Made by a program: the position numbers and the translations under genes | Virus record (IMG/VR): IMGVR_UViG_3300021440_000083 | Span: 1-32,896 of that record | DNA: 32,896 bases | From: a virus | Direction: 5' to 3' (one strand) | Shown: piece by piece, positions 1-7,182 of the stretch | Layout of the letters: every line of letters begins with the position of its first letter | Numbering within the stretch: the first letter of the stretch is position 1 | Notes under the pieces: generated by a model | What the model was told of the DNA's origin: nothing | The model's database searches: none | Seen by the model: the letters and a program-made list of their open reading frames with translations, nothing else

Positions 1-41
1 ACCGCTTTTAAATCGGCTGCGTCTAAGTTAGCTGTACTCAT
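1..41 (-). CDS. Start of the presumed major capsid protein (partial)
   Basis: Only the first 13 codons are inside the window; the reading begins M-S-T-A-N-L-D-A-A-D-L-K-A and runs off the left edge. The ATG overlaps the TGA of the scaffold gene (ATGA), and a TGGAG ribosome site lies about 8 bases upstream. The call as major capsid protein comes only from position: in podoviruses with this gene order the capsid gene directly follows the scaffold. No capsid fold can be judged from 13 residues. Confidence 0.55.
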   Translation of the reverse strand, partial: MSTANLDAADLKA

Positions 42-1084
42 GTTTTTACTCCAGTATCAATAAGTAATTGTGCAATAGCGTCAGTTTCAGCAGCGCGTCT
101 TTGTGTACCAGTCGATGAAGCTGCGCGCTTAATTAGTTTGTCTAAGTGCGAAACATTGTTGCGCTTTAGACTTGTTTGTTTTTGGAAGTTAGGCTTTTGT
201 TGAACAATTTTTTGCTCAGCCTCCTTAACTCCACGCTTGAGCTTCATGGCATCTTTAAGAACTTCTATCATGCGATGATCGTTAATTGATGCAAATTCTT
301 GAGGCGTAAAGCCGTAGGCTTCTCCTGCAAAAGAACTTAAATCTTCGAGCGCACTTTTTAGAACTTTTTGATCTTTCCACTCAGGATTTTTTTCTAAGGT
401 CAATTCAATTTGTCTTTGGTGCAATTGCTTTTGGCCTTCTTGAAACTCATTTTGAAGTTGTTCAACCTCTGCATTTTTAGTAGAAGCAACAACTTCTAAT
501 ATTCTATCAAACTCAGCGCTCTGCATTTGAAAGTCTTGCACTAATGCAGCATACTCAGCCGGGTTCTGTTGTCTTATTAAAGACCAATTAACATCTTCAT
601 ACTGCTTCAAAAACTGCCCTTTAACATAAGCAGTAGCTTTTTCAAGAGAATCAAGCTTATCAGCATACTGCTTAGTTGTTTGCTCAACAGCAGTTTTAAA
701 CTGCCTTGTTTCTTCAGCTAATGATTGACTTTTTTGTGTATTATGCTTATTAAACTGATAGCCAGAAACAAGCTCTTTGAGTGGGACTTCTTCTTCCTGC
801 CCATCAATTTTTACTTTTACAGCTTTTAAGTTGCCTGTATCATCAAGAACAACAGCGGAGTCGTCAATACCAAGAGCTTTGCCCCATGTGACTTCTTCAT
901 CAACACTTTCGCTTTTTTGGTCAATGACTTCGTCATCTTCTTTTTTGTCATCAATAGGCAAATCATTATCTAAGCCATCGACATTAACAAGGAATTCTGC
1001 CATGTCGTCCATACTAGAAACAGAATCAAGCGAACTGCCTTGGCCATCTTCTAAATTTTGCAATCTACTTTTTAATTGGAACAT
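38..1084 (-). CDS. Scaffold-like protein
   Basis: 348 residues, strongly charged and mostly helical. The N-terminal 70 residues are acidic, then comes a short segment with the pattern VKIDGQEEEVPLKELVSGYQ (about residues 90-110) that is common in phage scaffold and head-assembly proteins. Residues 120-300 are predicted coiled coil with many Gln, Glu and Lys, and the C terminus is basic (KLIKRAASS), as in scaffolds whose basic tail binds the capsid protein. Position between a small head gene and the presumed capsid gene fits. The ATG has AAAGGTG upstream, and the stop overlaps the next ATG. Internal scaffold is inferred from composition and location. Confidence 0.75.
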   Translation of the reverse strand: MFQLKSRLQNLEDGQGSSLDSVSSMDDMAEFLVNVDGLDNDLPIDDKKEDDEVIDQKSESVDEEVTWGKALGIDDSAVVLDDTGNLKAVKVKIDGQEEEVPLKELVSGYQFNKHNTQKSQSLAEETRQFKTAVEQTTKQYADKLDSLEKATAYVKGQFLKQYEDVNWSLIRQQNPAEYAALVQDFQMQSAEFDRILEVVASTKNAEVEQLQNEFQEGQKQLHQRQIELTLEKNPEWKDQKVLKSALEDLSSFAGEAYGFTPQEFASINDHRMIEVLKDAMKLKRGVKEAEQKIVQQKPNFQKQTSLKRNNVSHLDKLIKRAASSTGTQRRAAETDAIAQLLIDTGVKT

Positions 1085-1093
1085 AACTCACCT

Positions 1094-1369
1094 TTAGGCA
1101 TCAAATTTATCAATCATTTTTTGAGCTACTTTACCGTCATTAATATGCGACTCTATCATATTTTTTAGGTCAAGTAAAGCGTCAAAACGTCTTTTTATGG
1201 GACAAAGCACCATAAAATCTTCGTCTAAATCAACTTTAGTGTGAATAAAATCATTTAGCAAGTCATCCTTGTATTTTTCAATGATATCCAAAAGATAAGA
1301 GTATGCACCTTCTGCTTTCTTAGCAAGTGCCATAGCCTTGGCGCAGTCATTTTTAGACGAAAGCGACAC
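1094..1369 (-). CDS. Small helical head-region protein, function unknown
   Basis: 91 residues, starting at a GTG that overlaps the TAG of the gene before it (TAGTG). Predicted all helical, with charged and hydrophobic residues alternating and no cysteine pattern or membrane segment. Small helical proteins of this kind often sit between fibre or portal genes and the scaffold in podovirus head operons. No family was recognised. The operon position suggests a virion or assembly role; this is inference. Confidence 0.6.
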   Translation of the reverse strand: MSLSSKNDCAKAMALAKKAEGAYSYLLDIIEKYKDDLLNDFIHTKVDLDEDFMVLCPIKRRFDALLDLKNMIESHINDGKVAQKMIDKFDA

Positions 1370-1515
1370 TATTCATCATCCTCTGAATAATCAACAACTT
1401 CCCAATCACTAGCAATAGCATCTTCAAGAGAAATACCTATAGCTGCATCCCAGGTTTTTCTACGCAAAATGCCTCCCGTCTCATGAAGTTCGTACAAAGC
1501 TTCTTCTAATTCCAC
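1369..1515 (-). CDS. 48-residue DUF2829-like (Tad2-like) small protein
   Basis: A GTG-started frame of 48 residues with AGGGG 7 bases upstream; its in-frame upstream limit is the TAG of the fibre gene, so no longer start exists. The N terminus (VELEEALYELHETGGILRRKTW) has the shape seen at the start of DUF2829 proteins: an amphipathic helix with AL at fixed spacing, then a basic turn followed by Trp. It ends ISLEDAIASDWEVVDY, close to the closing DWxxV element of that family. The middle beta region of full-length members (about 85 residues) is missing, so it is either a compact relative or a remnant. Its stop overlaps the next start. Confidence 0.5.
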   Translation of the reverse strand: MELEEALYELHETGGILRRKTWDAAIGISLEDAIASDWEVVDYSEDDE

Positions 1516-1524
1516 ATCAGTCCC

Positions 1525-2511
1525 CTATAATAACAATAAAATTTCTTCATCTTCTCGTCGAAGCATCTCTAAATACTGCTCAATAATTCTTTGTGCATTT
1601 AGACGTGCTTCTTCTAACGCTTGTTCTCGTGATACAGCGGCTTGAGTCTCACTAAACTTATCAATAACATTAGACACCACGGAATCAGCAAGAACGTCAA
1701 CGCTAGAAGTCTTAATGTTTGCATCTTTAATTACCTCTTTTGCTTCATTAAATAATAGATTGTAAACCTGTTGGTCTATTTCCTCAGGTCTCAGTTTTAT
1801 TATTTCTTGCTGTTTTTCACGCTTTACGTAAGTAACGTGCTTCTTACCGCTTATTCCTTTAGTGTCTTGCTGCGCCTCAGAACCATCTGAGGCAGTGCCA
1901 TTACTGCCAGTTATTAATACGCCAAAGCCAGAGCCGGACGCATTGCCATTTAAATTTGTAAATGCATTACCATTAGCACCAGTGATTTGTATATTAAAAC
2001 CAGCACCACTTGCACTTCCACTACTAGAAGCAGTCCCGTTGCTTCCTGTTATTTGTACGTTAAACCCTGAACCTGTAGCGCTCCCATTTACCCCTGTAGA
2101 AGCATTACCGCTTGCGCCTGTTAGCTGTACTTCAAATCCTGCCGCACTTGCATTGCCATTAGCCGAAGTAGATGCCGTACCATTAGCACTTGTTATTTGT
2201 ACATTAAAGCCAGAGCCAGTAGCGGAGCCATTAGTAGTTCCAGAAGCGCTACCACTACTACCCGTAAGCTGTACACTAAATCCTGCACCACTTGCATTAC
2301 CATTAGTCGCAGTAGACGCAGAACCACTACTACCGGTTAGTAGTACTTCGAATCCTGCACCAGATGCACTAGCGCTACCACTAGCATTTCCAGATGCTCC
2401 AGACAAAGTGACTGAAAATAGACTAGCACTAGCATTACCATTATTAGACGATCCTGCAGTAGTTAGGGCGCTTAATGGAGATTCGCTAAGTGAGCTAAAT
2501 CCTAGATTCAT
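1525..2511 (-). CDS. Repeat-rich virion fibre-like protein
   Basis: 328 residues. After a short head (MNLGFSSLSESPLSALTTA), residues 25-215 consist of about seven repeats of 22-24 residues with the pattern G-x-G-F-x-V-x-(I/L)-T-G-(S/A)-x-G-x-A-S, rich in Gly, Ala, Ser, Asn and Thr. Such repeats suggest a stacked beta structure. The C-terminal 110 residues change to a charged helical region and end in EEILLLL, a terminus seen in related phage structural proteins. It follows the Gly-rich fibre gene by one base. A fibre or decoration role is inferred from composition and neighbours; no catalytic motif is visible. Confidence 0.6.
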   Translation of the reverse strand: MNLGFSSLSESPLSALTTAGSSNNGNASASLFSVTLSGASGNASGSASASGAGFEVLLTGSSGSASTATNGNASGAGFSVQLTGSSGSASGTTNGSATGSGFNVQITSANGTASTSANGNASAAGFEVQLTGASGNASTGVNGSATGSGFNVQITGSNGTASSSGSASGAGFNIQITGANGNAFTNLNGNASGSGFGVLITGSNGTASDGSEAQQDTKGISGKKHVTYVKREKQQEIIKLRPEEIDQQVYNLLFNEAKEVIKDANIKTSSVDVLADSVVSNVIDKFSETQAAVSREQALEEARLNAQRIIEQYLEMLRREDEEILLLL

Positions 2512-2512
2512 A

Positions 2513-3454
2513 TTACCAGGTTGTTATAAAGCAGATGCTATCACCACCACGGCCAGTCTTGCCAGCTGCCGAGCCAGTTAATGCGCCGCCTGAGCCACCC
2601 CCACCACAACCGTAAGCACCATCACCGCCATTTGACTGTGCTAAGCCTGCACCTGTGGCCGTACCGTGCGTAGAGCCACCACCGGTACCGCCTAGAAAGT
2701 AATGATTGCCCAATACTACCCCTGGAGTGCCAAAACCTGCTGGGGTCGTTGCAGCAGCAGCTCCAACGCCACCGAGTCGGTTACCAATTTCATATGGCGA
2801 GCCGGTTTGCGCTGAGCCGTTAATCATGCCGCCATTGGTGCCAGCCGTAGCAGCAGCTGGCAAGCCGCCGCCACCTGTGCCCCCGGTTGTACACGCACCT
2901 GAGGTAGGCAGCGTTAAGGCGCCACCTGCAACAGTCGTACCGCCGATAATGCCCAACTGCCCAGCCATAAAGTTAAAGTTACCCCAGCCAGCAAGAATAT
3001 TGTTGGCAATAGTAGCAACAGCACCCGCTGTACCAGCAGCACCAGCTGTTGCACCAGCAGCGTTACCACCATTACCGCCGCTGTTAGCGATTAACAGTAA
3101 ATAGGATGCTGTGGGGCTTATAGTGGGCGTATTGGATGTCACCGATATATACGATGCAGCCGCACCGCCGCCTTGCATCACGTTGATATATAAGACGGGC
3201 GGCAGGAAATTCAATGGCACAGTTAATATGCTTACCCCACCCGAGCCACCGCCGCCTCCTCCTGCTGCTGTGCTGTTTGCACCAATTGCGCCAGCGCCAC
3301 CGTTGCCACCACAACCTACCAAGACAAATTGCGCCATGGTCTTATTACGTGGCTTGTGCCATATTTGCAGATGTCGCTGCGTGCTAGACGGAGCTGTAGC
3401 ATAGAATACATCTGTATTCATGCCATAGCCGGGTAGACACATAGGTGCTGACAT
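2513..3454 (-). CDS. Glycine-rich fibre or adhesin-like protein
   Basis: 313 residues, starting at an ATG that overlaps the previous TGA (TGATG). The first 40 residues are of ordinary composition; from about residue 40 there are long stretches of Gly with Ala, Thr and Asn, including GGGGGGSGG, separated by short hydrophobic strands. Glycine-rich domains of this kind are known from receptor-binding tips and fibre proteins, where Gly runs pack as polyglycine type II helices. The protein ends in a hydrophobic FITTW. Local G+C is higher than in its neighbours because of the Gly and Ala codons. Host-recognition role is inferred. Confidence 0.6.
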   Translation of the reverse strand: MSAPMCLPGYGMNTDVFYATAPSSTQRHLQIWHKPRNKTMAQFVLVGCGGNGGAGAIGANSTAAGGGGGGSGGVSILTVPLNFLPPVLYINVMQGGGAAASYISVTSNTPTISPTASYLLLIANSGGNGGNAAGATAGAAGTAGAVATIANNILAGWGNFNFMAGQLGIIGGTTVAGGALTLPTSGACTTGGTGGGGLPAAATAGTNGGMINGSAQTGSPYEIGNRLGGVGAAAATTPAGFGTPGVVLGNHYFLGGTGGGSTHGTATGAGLAQSNGGDGAYGCGGGGSGGALTGSAAGKTGRGGDSICFITTW

Positions 3455-3897
3455 CAGTAAGTCCCGTAGAACGGAATAAACTGCCAGCCAGCAGCAACAG
3501 CCGTACCTAAGCCGATGTATACCTTAGTCCCAGGCTCGAATGGCCTGTTGATAGCCCACCAAATATCGTTAGATGTGATACCAGCTGCTGCCGCTGTAGT
3601 TGCAGGCAACGGTAACTCGCTCAAGAACGTGTTATTTGTCGCCGTGGCGTTAGTTGAGCCATTGTTCAGGAACATACGTGCCACTGATGCAACGTTAGTG
3701 CCATTAGCTTTGCACATGAATCCCAGCAAGAATGAACCATTAACGCTATCCATAGTAGCCACTAGGACATTGTTAGCGTTTGTGCCATCAAAGTCATTGG
3801 CGGCAAGGGTAATCTTGGCTGAAAAAGTCTTGGTGCTGCCACCCGTAGAGCTATTGCTAACGGCTTTGACATACATGGGTAAATTATTGGCGGCCAT
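3454..3897 (-). CDS. Putative virion structural protein
   Basis: 147 residues, beta-rich, with many Asn, Thr and Ala and few charges. The ATG has AGGAATATT upstream. The end (KVYIGLGTAVAAGWQFIPFYGTY) is typical of small beta-sandwich virion proteins. It lies within a run of similar small genes between portal and fibres, all joined by overlaps or gaps of a few bases, so it is likely part of the head-tail interface or tail. No specific family was identified. Confidence 0.55.
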   Translation of the reverse strand: MAANNLPMYVKAVSNSSTGGSTKTFSAKITLAANDFDGTNANNVLVATMDSVNGSFLLGFMCKANGTNVASVARMFLNNGSTNATATNNTFLSELPLPATTAAAAGITSNDIWWAINRPFEPGTKVYIGLGTAVAAGWQFIPFYGTY

Positions 3898-3904
3898 AAT
3901 ATTC

Positions 3905-4270
3905 CTACATTAAGGGTACGTTGCCCATCGAAAGGGCATTAGCTAAGCCTAATTCGGTTAGCTGGTTAGCGATGTGCATTTGAATACTGACAAATACATC
4001 CTTAGTGCCTGCACTAAAGCTAACTAAGTTATTCGCATTTGATGACTCGGCTACCTGGTCACGGCTTAACGTACTAGACGTGACTAACGTACCATAGCCC
4101 GTTTCCCACTCGGTGCCCGTTTGCCCAACAATAGCATATGGTATCTGCGTATCGCCTACTGCAAAGTCAGTACTGAACGGGTTAAACTGACTAACAGCGC
4201 CCAATAACGTAACAGTGCCAGTTCCGGTAGTTGTCGTTGTTTCCTTGGTGCGGTCAGAGAAACGAGGCAT
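3905..4270 (-). CDS. Putative virion structural protein (DRxKETTTTTGTGT family)
   Basis: 121 residues. The N terminus SDRTKETTTTTGTGTVTLLG and the later segments YAIVGQTGTEWETGYGTL and SSNANNLVSFSAGTKDVF match a widespread small phage structural family usually found near tail or fibre genes, sometimes as the first domain of longer receptor-binding proteins. Here it is free-standing. The start is the ATG immediately after the upstream TAG. Family resemblance is from memory of the motif, and the exact virion location is unknown. Confidence 0.65.
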   Translation of the reverse strand: MPRFSDRTKETTTTTGTGTVTLLGAVSQFNPFSTDFAVGDTQIPYAIVGQTGTEWETGYGTLVTSSTLSRDQVAESSNANNLVSFSAGTKDVFVSIQMHIANQLTELGLANALSMGNVPLM

Positions 4271-4271
4271 A

Positions 4272-4703
4272 CTATACTCTTGTCACAAGAATATCACTTG
4301 TATATGTGATACTAAAGTTACCAGAAGAAGCAGTTACAGTGCCACCAAAATCAACAAATCCAACAAGGTAGTCAGTTGTGTTCGTACCACTATTTTTGTA
4401 CACAATAGCTCCAACCGCACTAAATGTAGCAGCAGTCCAGCCATTAACAATGTTTGTTAGCGTAATAGTGTTTCTATTGTTAGTTGTGTCTATTGCGTTG
4501 AACGTATAGGCTTGTGCAATACCACCAGCAGTATAGCCTGTGCCTGTTATCTCATTCGTGACATCAGACCGAGCAATCCATGTATCTAAGTTTGCTTCAG
4601 ACGGGACACTTGAAACAAGCAAAACTTTTAGTGTATCACTAGAAAAGTTATGCCTTGCTATACATAAATTTCTTGTTAAGTTTGTAAAACTAGTAGAAGC
4701 CAT
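4272..4703 (-). CDS. Putative virion structural protein
   Basis: 143 residues. The segment KVLLVSSVPSEANLDTWIARSDVTNEITGTGYTAGG matches a recurrent phage family with the pattern (K)VxLV(S/T)S.P..AN.DTW..RSDV.NE(V/I).GTGYTAGG, generally found next to portal or tail genes. The rest is Thr/Asn-rich beta. The start follows the stop of the 85-residue gene by one base. Likely a virion component; its exact place is not known. Confidence 0.6.
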   Translation of the reverse strand: MASTSFTNLTRNLCIARHNFSSDTLKVLLVSSVPSEANLDTWIARSDVTNEITGTGYTAGGIAQAYTFNAIDTTNNRNTITLTNIVNGWTAATFSAVGAIVYKNSGTNTTDYLVGFVDFGGTVTASSGNFSITYTSDILVTRV

Positions 4704-4704
4704 T

Positions 4705-4962
4705 TTATTCCTCTATAACATGCGTTATTAAGCCATTTTCATCACGTATTGGTCTTTTAATACGCGGCCTATTTACTGATTCGTGTAGTCCTTGTACAGC
4801 GCTCGCAAGGTCGTTAATTTGTTGCATAACTGCTTCGTTGTTTTGTGAGTGCATATCTGTCAGCGATTTGATAGGCTGTTCTAGTTGTTTCATAGAGATA
4901 GCGCCAAAGTTTTCAGTATATCGCATATACTCTGTCACAACGAGCTGCTCATAATTAATCAT
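4705..4962 (-). CDS. Small protein following the portal gene
   Basis: 85 residues, helical, with a C-terminal KRPIRDENGLITHVIEE. Short proteins ending in a similar (K)RPxRDxxGxIxxV motif are common just downstream of portal genes in podoviruses. The ATG overlaps the portal TGA (ATGA), implying coupled translation. The role is unknown; it may be a virion or assembly factor. Confidence 0.6.
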   Translation of the reverse strand: MINYEQLVVTEYMRYTENFGAISMKQLEQPIKSLTDMHSQNNEAVMQQINDLASAVQGLHESVNRPRIKRPIRDENGLITHVIEE

Positions 4963-7121
4963 GCTGCTTCACCCGGTTTGTTTTCTTTTGAGCTAGCATT
5001 AATCAATGCAATATCTTTTTGTGCATTAACTGTAGTAAGCGTCTTAAACACATCAACATCCATAGCTTTATGACGAAGTTCCATATCAGCACTCTTATTA
5101 GCATCATCTGCCAGTATTTTCATTTGCTCATACTGCTGTTCAATAATAGCTAGTTTAGCTTCATATTGATGTTTAGCCAAGTCAAGCTTTTGCTTATTGG
5201 CCTCAGCTTCCGCTTTGTACCTAACGCTTTGTTGCATAGCTTCCGCTTTGCCGAGCTCAGCTTGCGCCAAAGAAGCCTCCATCTGCATTTGAGCCACTTG
5301 TGCCTGCTCAGCTTTAGCACTAGCTTCCGCTTGGGACTGCTGTTGCGTTTGTTTTTGCTGCTTTGCAACATCAGATTGCGGGTCTAATACATACTTATAA
5401 GCAGAATGAAGCCCAGAAAGCTTACAAAACTCGTTAATCGTATTGTAAATTCGAGTATCGTCTAGCAAGTAAGTAAATGGCGAGCTAGCAAGTGTAGCTT
5501 GTATACTTTGTAGTTGGCCAATTGCGGCAAGCTTTTCTTGCTTATTGCCAGCGCCTAAGCCTACTTTTACAGTAGTTAAGCTTCTAGGAATCCACTCAGA
5601 AGGATTAACTTGGACCCATCTGCCTTTAAATTTGTAGTCTTCAATAGCATCAATGTGCTTATGTGCTAAATCTCTAATTTTTATGTAAATAGGCTTAAGA
5701 CCAGTTTCCGCTAAAACACGGACAATGAGCCCAGAAAGTGCTTCTTTAGCTGTCATTAGCTGCGCGACGCCCTGTGAGCCTACTCTGTCACCAATGTTTT
5801 GAGGAGCGGAGGGGCCGTCGGCAGAAACACCAGTGCGCCCAGCTTTCATTTCTGCCAAATACCGCATTAACAGAATTGGAGAGTCTGTAAAAGCTTGTAC
5901 TGGTATGGGGTTAATTGCACCAGCTTGCTTTACACGCTTAATGCCACCAGGCGTAGAAGTAAGTAACTCGTCCATATCAACAATAAGAGCTTGCACAACT
6001 TCTTTTTCTTGGTTATTTTGAAGATAAAAGTTGTCTAAAGTGGAGCGCAATACCGCTGTTGATTGGTCTTGTATTTCCTTTACTCTATCATAAATAGACA
6101 GGCCTCTAAACTTATGAGACATCAAAATAGCAGTACAACCAACCCAAGGTGAGCCATCAGGAAGAGGCTCAACAGAAATAAGATGTGTTGGAGTGCCTTC
6201 GCCTACTGTAGTGACTTTGACATACTCAGCTATGCCATCATTATTGTAGTCCATATATAAGTAAGACTCTTGCAAATCGTATTCCTGCATAGTCATGTCA
6301 ATAGAGCTACGTGAGCTTAAAACAGACTCGTTCTGAGCTTCTTGCCTAAACGAATTGCGGTAGCTATTGGCAAAAGGCAAGTCTTTTATAGTTTTTTCAG
6401 GTATGCCTAAATTGATAAGGTCAGTGTAAGTTTTGACCATTTCATGGCAAACAAATCGAGCATTTGTTAAATTAATAGAATTGTGGTCACTGTTAACCTT
6501 TATGTTCTCTAAAGGCACAGATTCAACATTTATTTTACCATAGGTGCAAGTATTTTTAAACTGAACATCATAAAAAGTGCCAAAGTCGGTTACATCTTCT
6601 TTTAAAGAGAAAATTTCTATGTCTTTCTTTGTGTTTACCAGTAAATGTAGCTGTTCTTGCGTAAGACCAGAATAAGAAACAGTTTCAGCTTTTTCTTCTT
6701 TAGTATAATAGACTTTGCTAATACCGTTGTTTTGCAAAAGCGCATCTTTTGTCATTTGATGAAGAATAACAAAGCCATCGTTTTTTTTCATTAAAACGTC
6801 GTATACATACTCTGTTTCTAGCTCCGCTTGCTCTTCATCTTCAGGATTAACGGGGTCAAATGAAACGCAATCAGCAGAGCCTAAGAATGCTTCCATCACA
6901 GAAGGCATAATCCACTCTATGCAGTCTGCGACATCTGTGGAGGTAACTTGTGAGCGACCTTCGACTTCTGTTCCATCAGGCTTTCCAAGGTAATAGTTAA
7001 GCGGAGTCTCTATGTCAATAGCTGTTCCACTTGAAAAGTTATTTGGAGAAAATGCTAGAGTTTGTTCCAACTCATTGTTGATTACAGAAAGAACAAAGGC
7101 GTCGTCTATTTTTTGTTTCAT
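4959..7121 (-). CDS. Portal protein
   Basis: 720 residues, the length expected of a large podovirus portal. The N-terminal 80 residues hold PLNYYLGKPDGTEVEGRSQV and TDVADCIEWIMPSVM, hallmark segments of the P22/BPP-1-like portal group. The centre is the stem and wing region. From about residue 590 to the end there is a long Ala/Gln/Lys-rich coiled coil that would form the extended barrel inside the capsid. It forms the dodecameric vertex through which DNA is packaged and ejected. The ATG lies two bases after the stop of a 19-codon frame, which may couple its translation to the upstream gene. Confidence 0.9.
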   Translation of the reverse strand: MKQKIDDAFVLSVINNELEQTLAFSPNNFSSGTAIDIETPLNYYLGKPDGTEVEGRSQVTSTDVADCIEWIMPSVMEAFLGSADCVSFDPVNPEDEEQAELETEYVYDVLMKKNDGFVILHQMTKDALLQNNGISKVYYTKEEKAETVSYSGLTQEQLHLLVNTKKDIEIFSLKEDVTDFGTFYDVQFKNTCTYGKINVESVPLENIKVNSDHNSINLTNARFVCHEMVKTYTDLINLGIPEKTIKDLPFANSYRNSFRQEAQNESVLSSRSSIDMTMQEYDLQESYLYMDYNNDGIAEYVKVTTVGEGTPTHLISVEPLPDGSPWVGCTAILMSHKFRGLSIYDRVKEIQDQSTAVLRSTLDNFYLQNNQEKEVVQALIVDMDELLTSTPGGIKRVKQAGAINPIPVQAFTDSPILLMRYLAEMKAGRTGVSADGPSAPQNIGDRVGSQGVAQLMTAKEALSGLIVRVLAETGLKPIYIKIRDLAHKHIDAIEDYKFKGRWVQVNPSEWIPRSLTTVKVGLGAGNKQEKLAAIGQLQSIQATLASSPFTYLLDDTRIYNTINEFCKLSGLHSAYKYVLDPQSDVAKQQKQTQQQSQAEASAKAEQAQVAQMQMEASLAQAELGKAEAMQQSVRYKAEAEANKQKLDLAKHQYEAKLAIIEQQYEQMKILADDANKSADMELRHKAMDVDVFKTLTTVNAQKDIALINASSKENKPGEAA

Positions 7122-7122
7122 G

Positions 7123-7182
7123 CTACTTTTTCTGCCGTTGTTGGCAAGGACAAGTGTCTTTGACTTTTTTCTTAGTTTTCAT
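7123..7182 (-). CDS. 19-residue coupling mini-ORF upstream of portal
   Basis: ATG with GGTGG 5 bases upstream encodes a 19-residue basic peptide (MKTKKKVKDTCPCQQRQKK). The ATG overlaps the TGA of the PcfJ-like gene (ATGA) and its TAG ends two bases before the portal ATG. The portal has no clear ribosome site of its own, so ribosomes finishing this frame may re-initiate there. The Cys-Pro-Cys and Lys cluster slightly recall SEC-C metal-binding motifs but are too short to assign. The peptide may have no function beyond coupling. Confidence 0.45.
   Translation of the reverse strand: MKTKKKVKDTCPCQQRQKK

Noticed and set aside
1862-2581. Long open frame opposite the repeat fibre gene
   Set aside because: It is the antisense of Gly/Ala/Ser repeats, Pro/Leu/Ala-rich and without a ribosome site; a shadow of the fibre gene.
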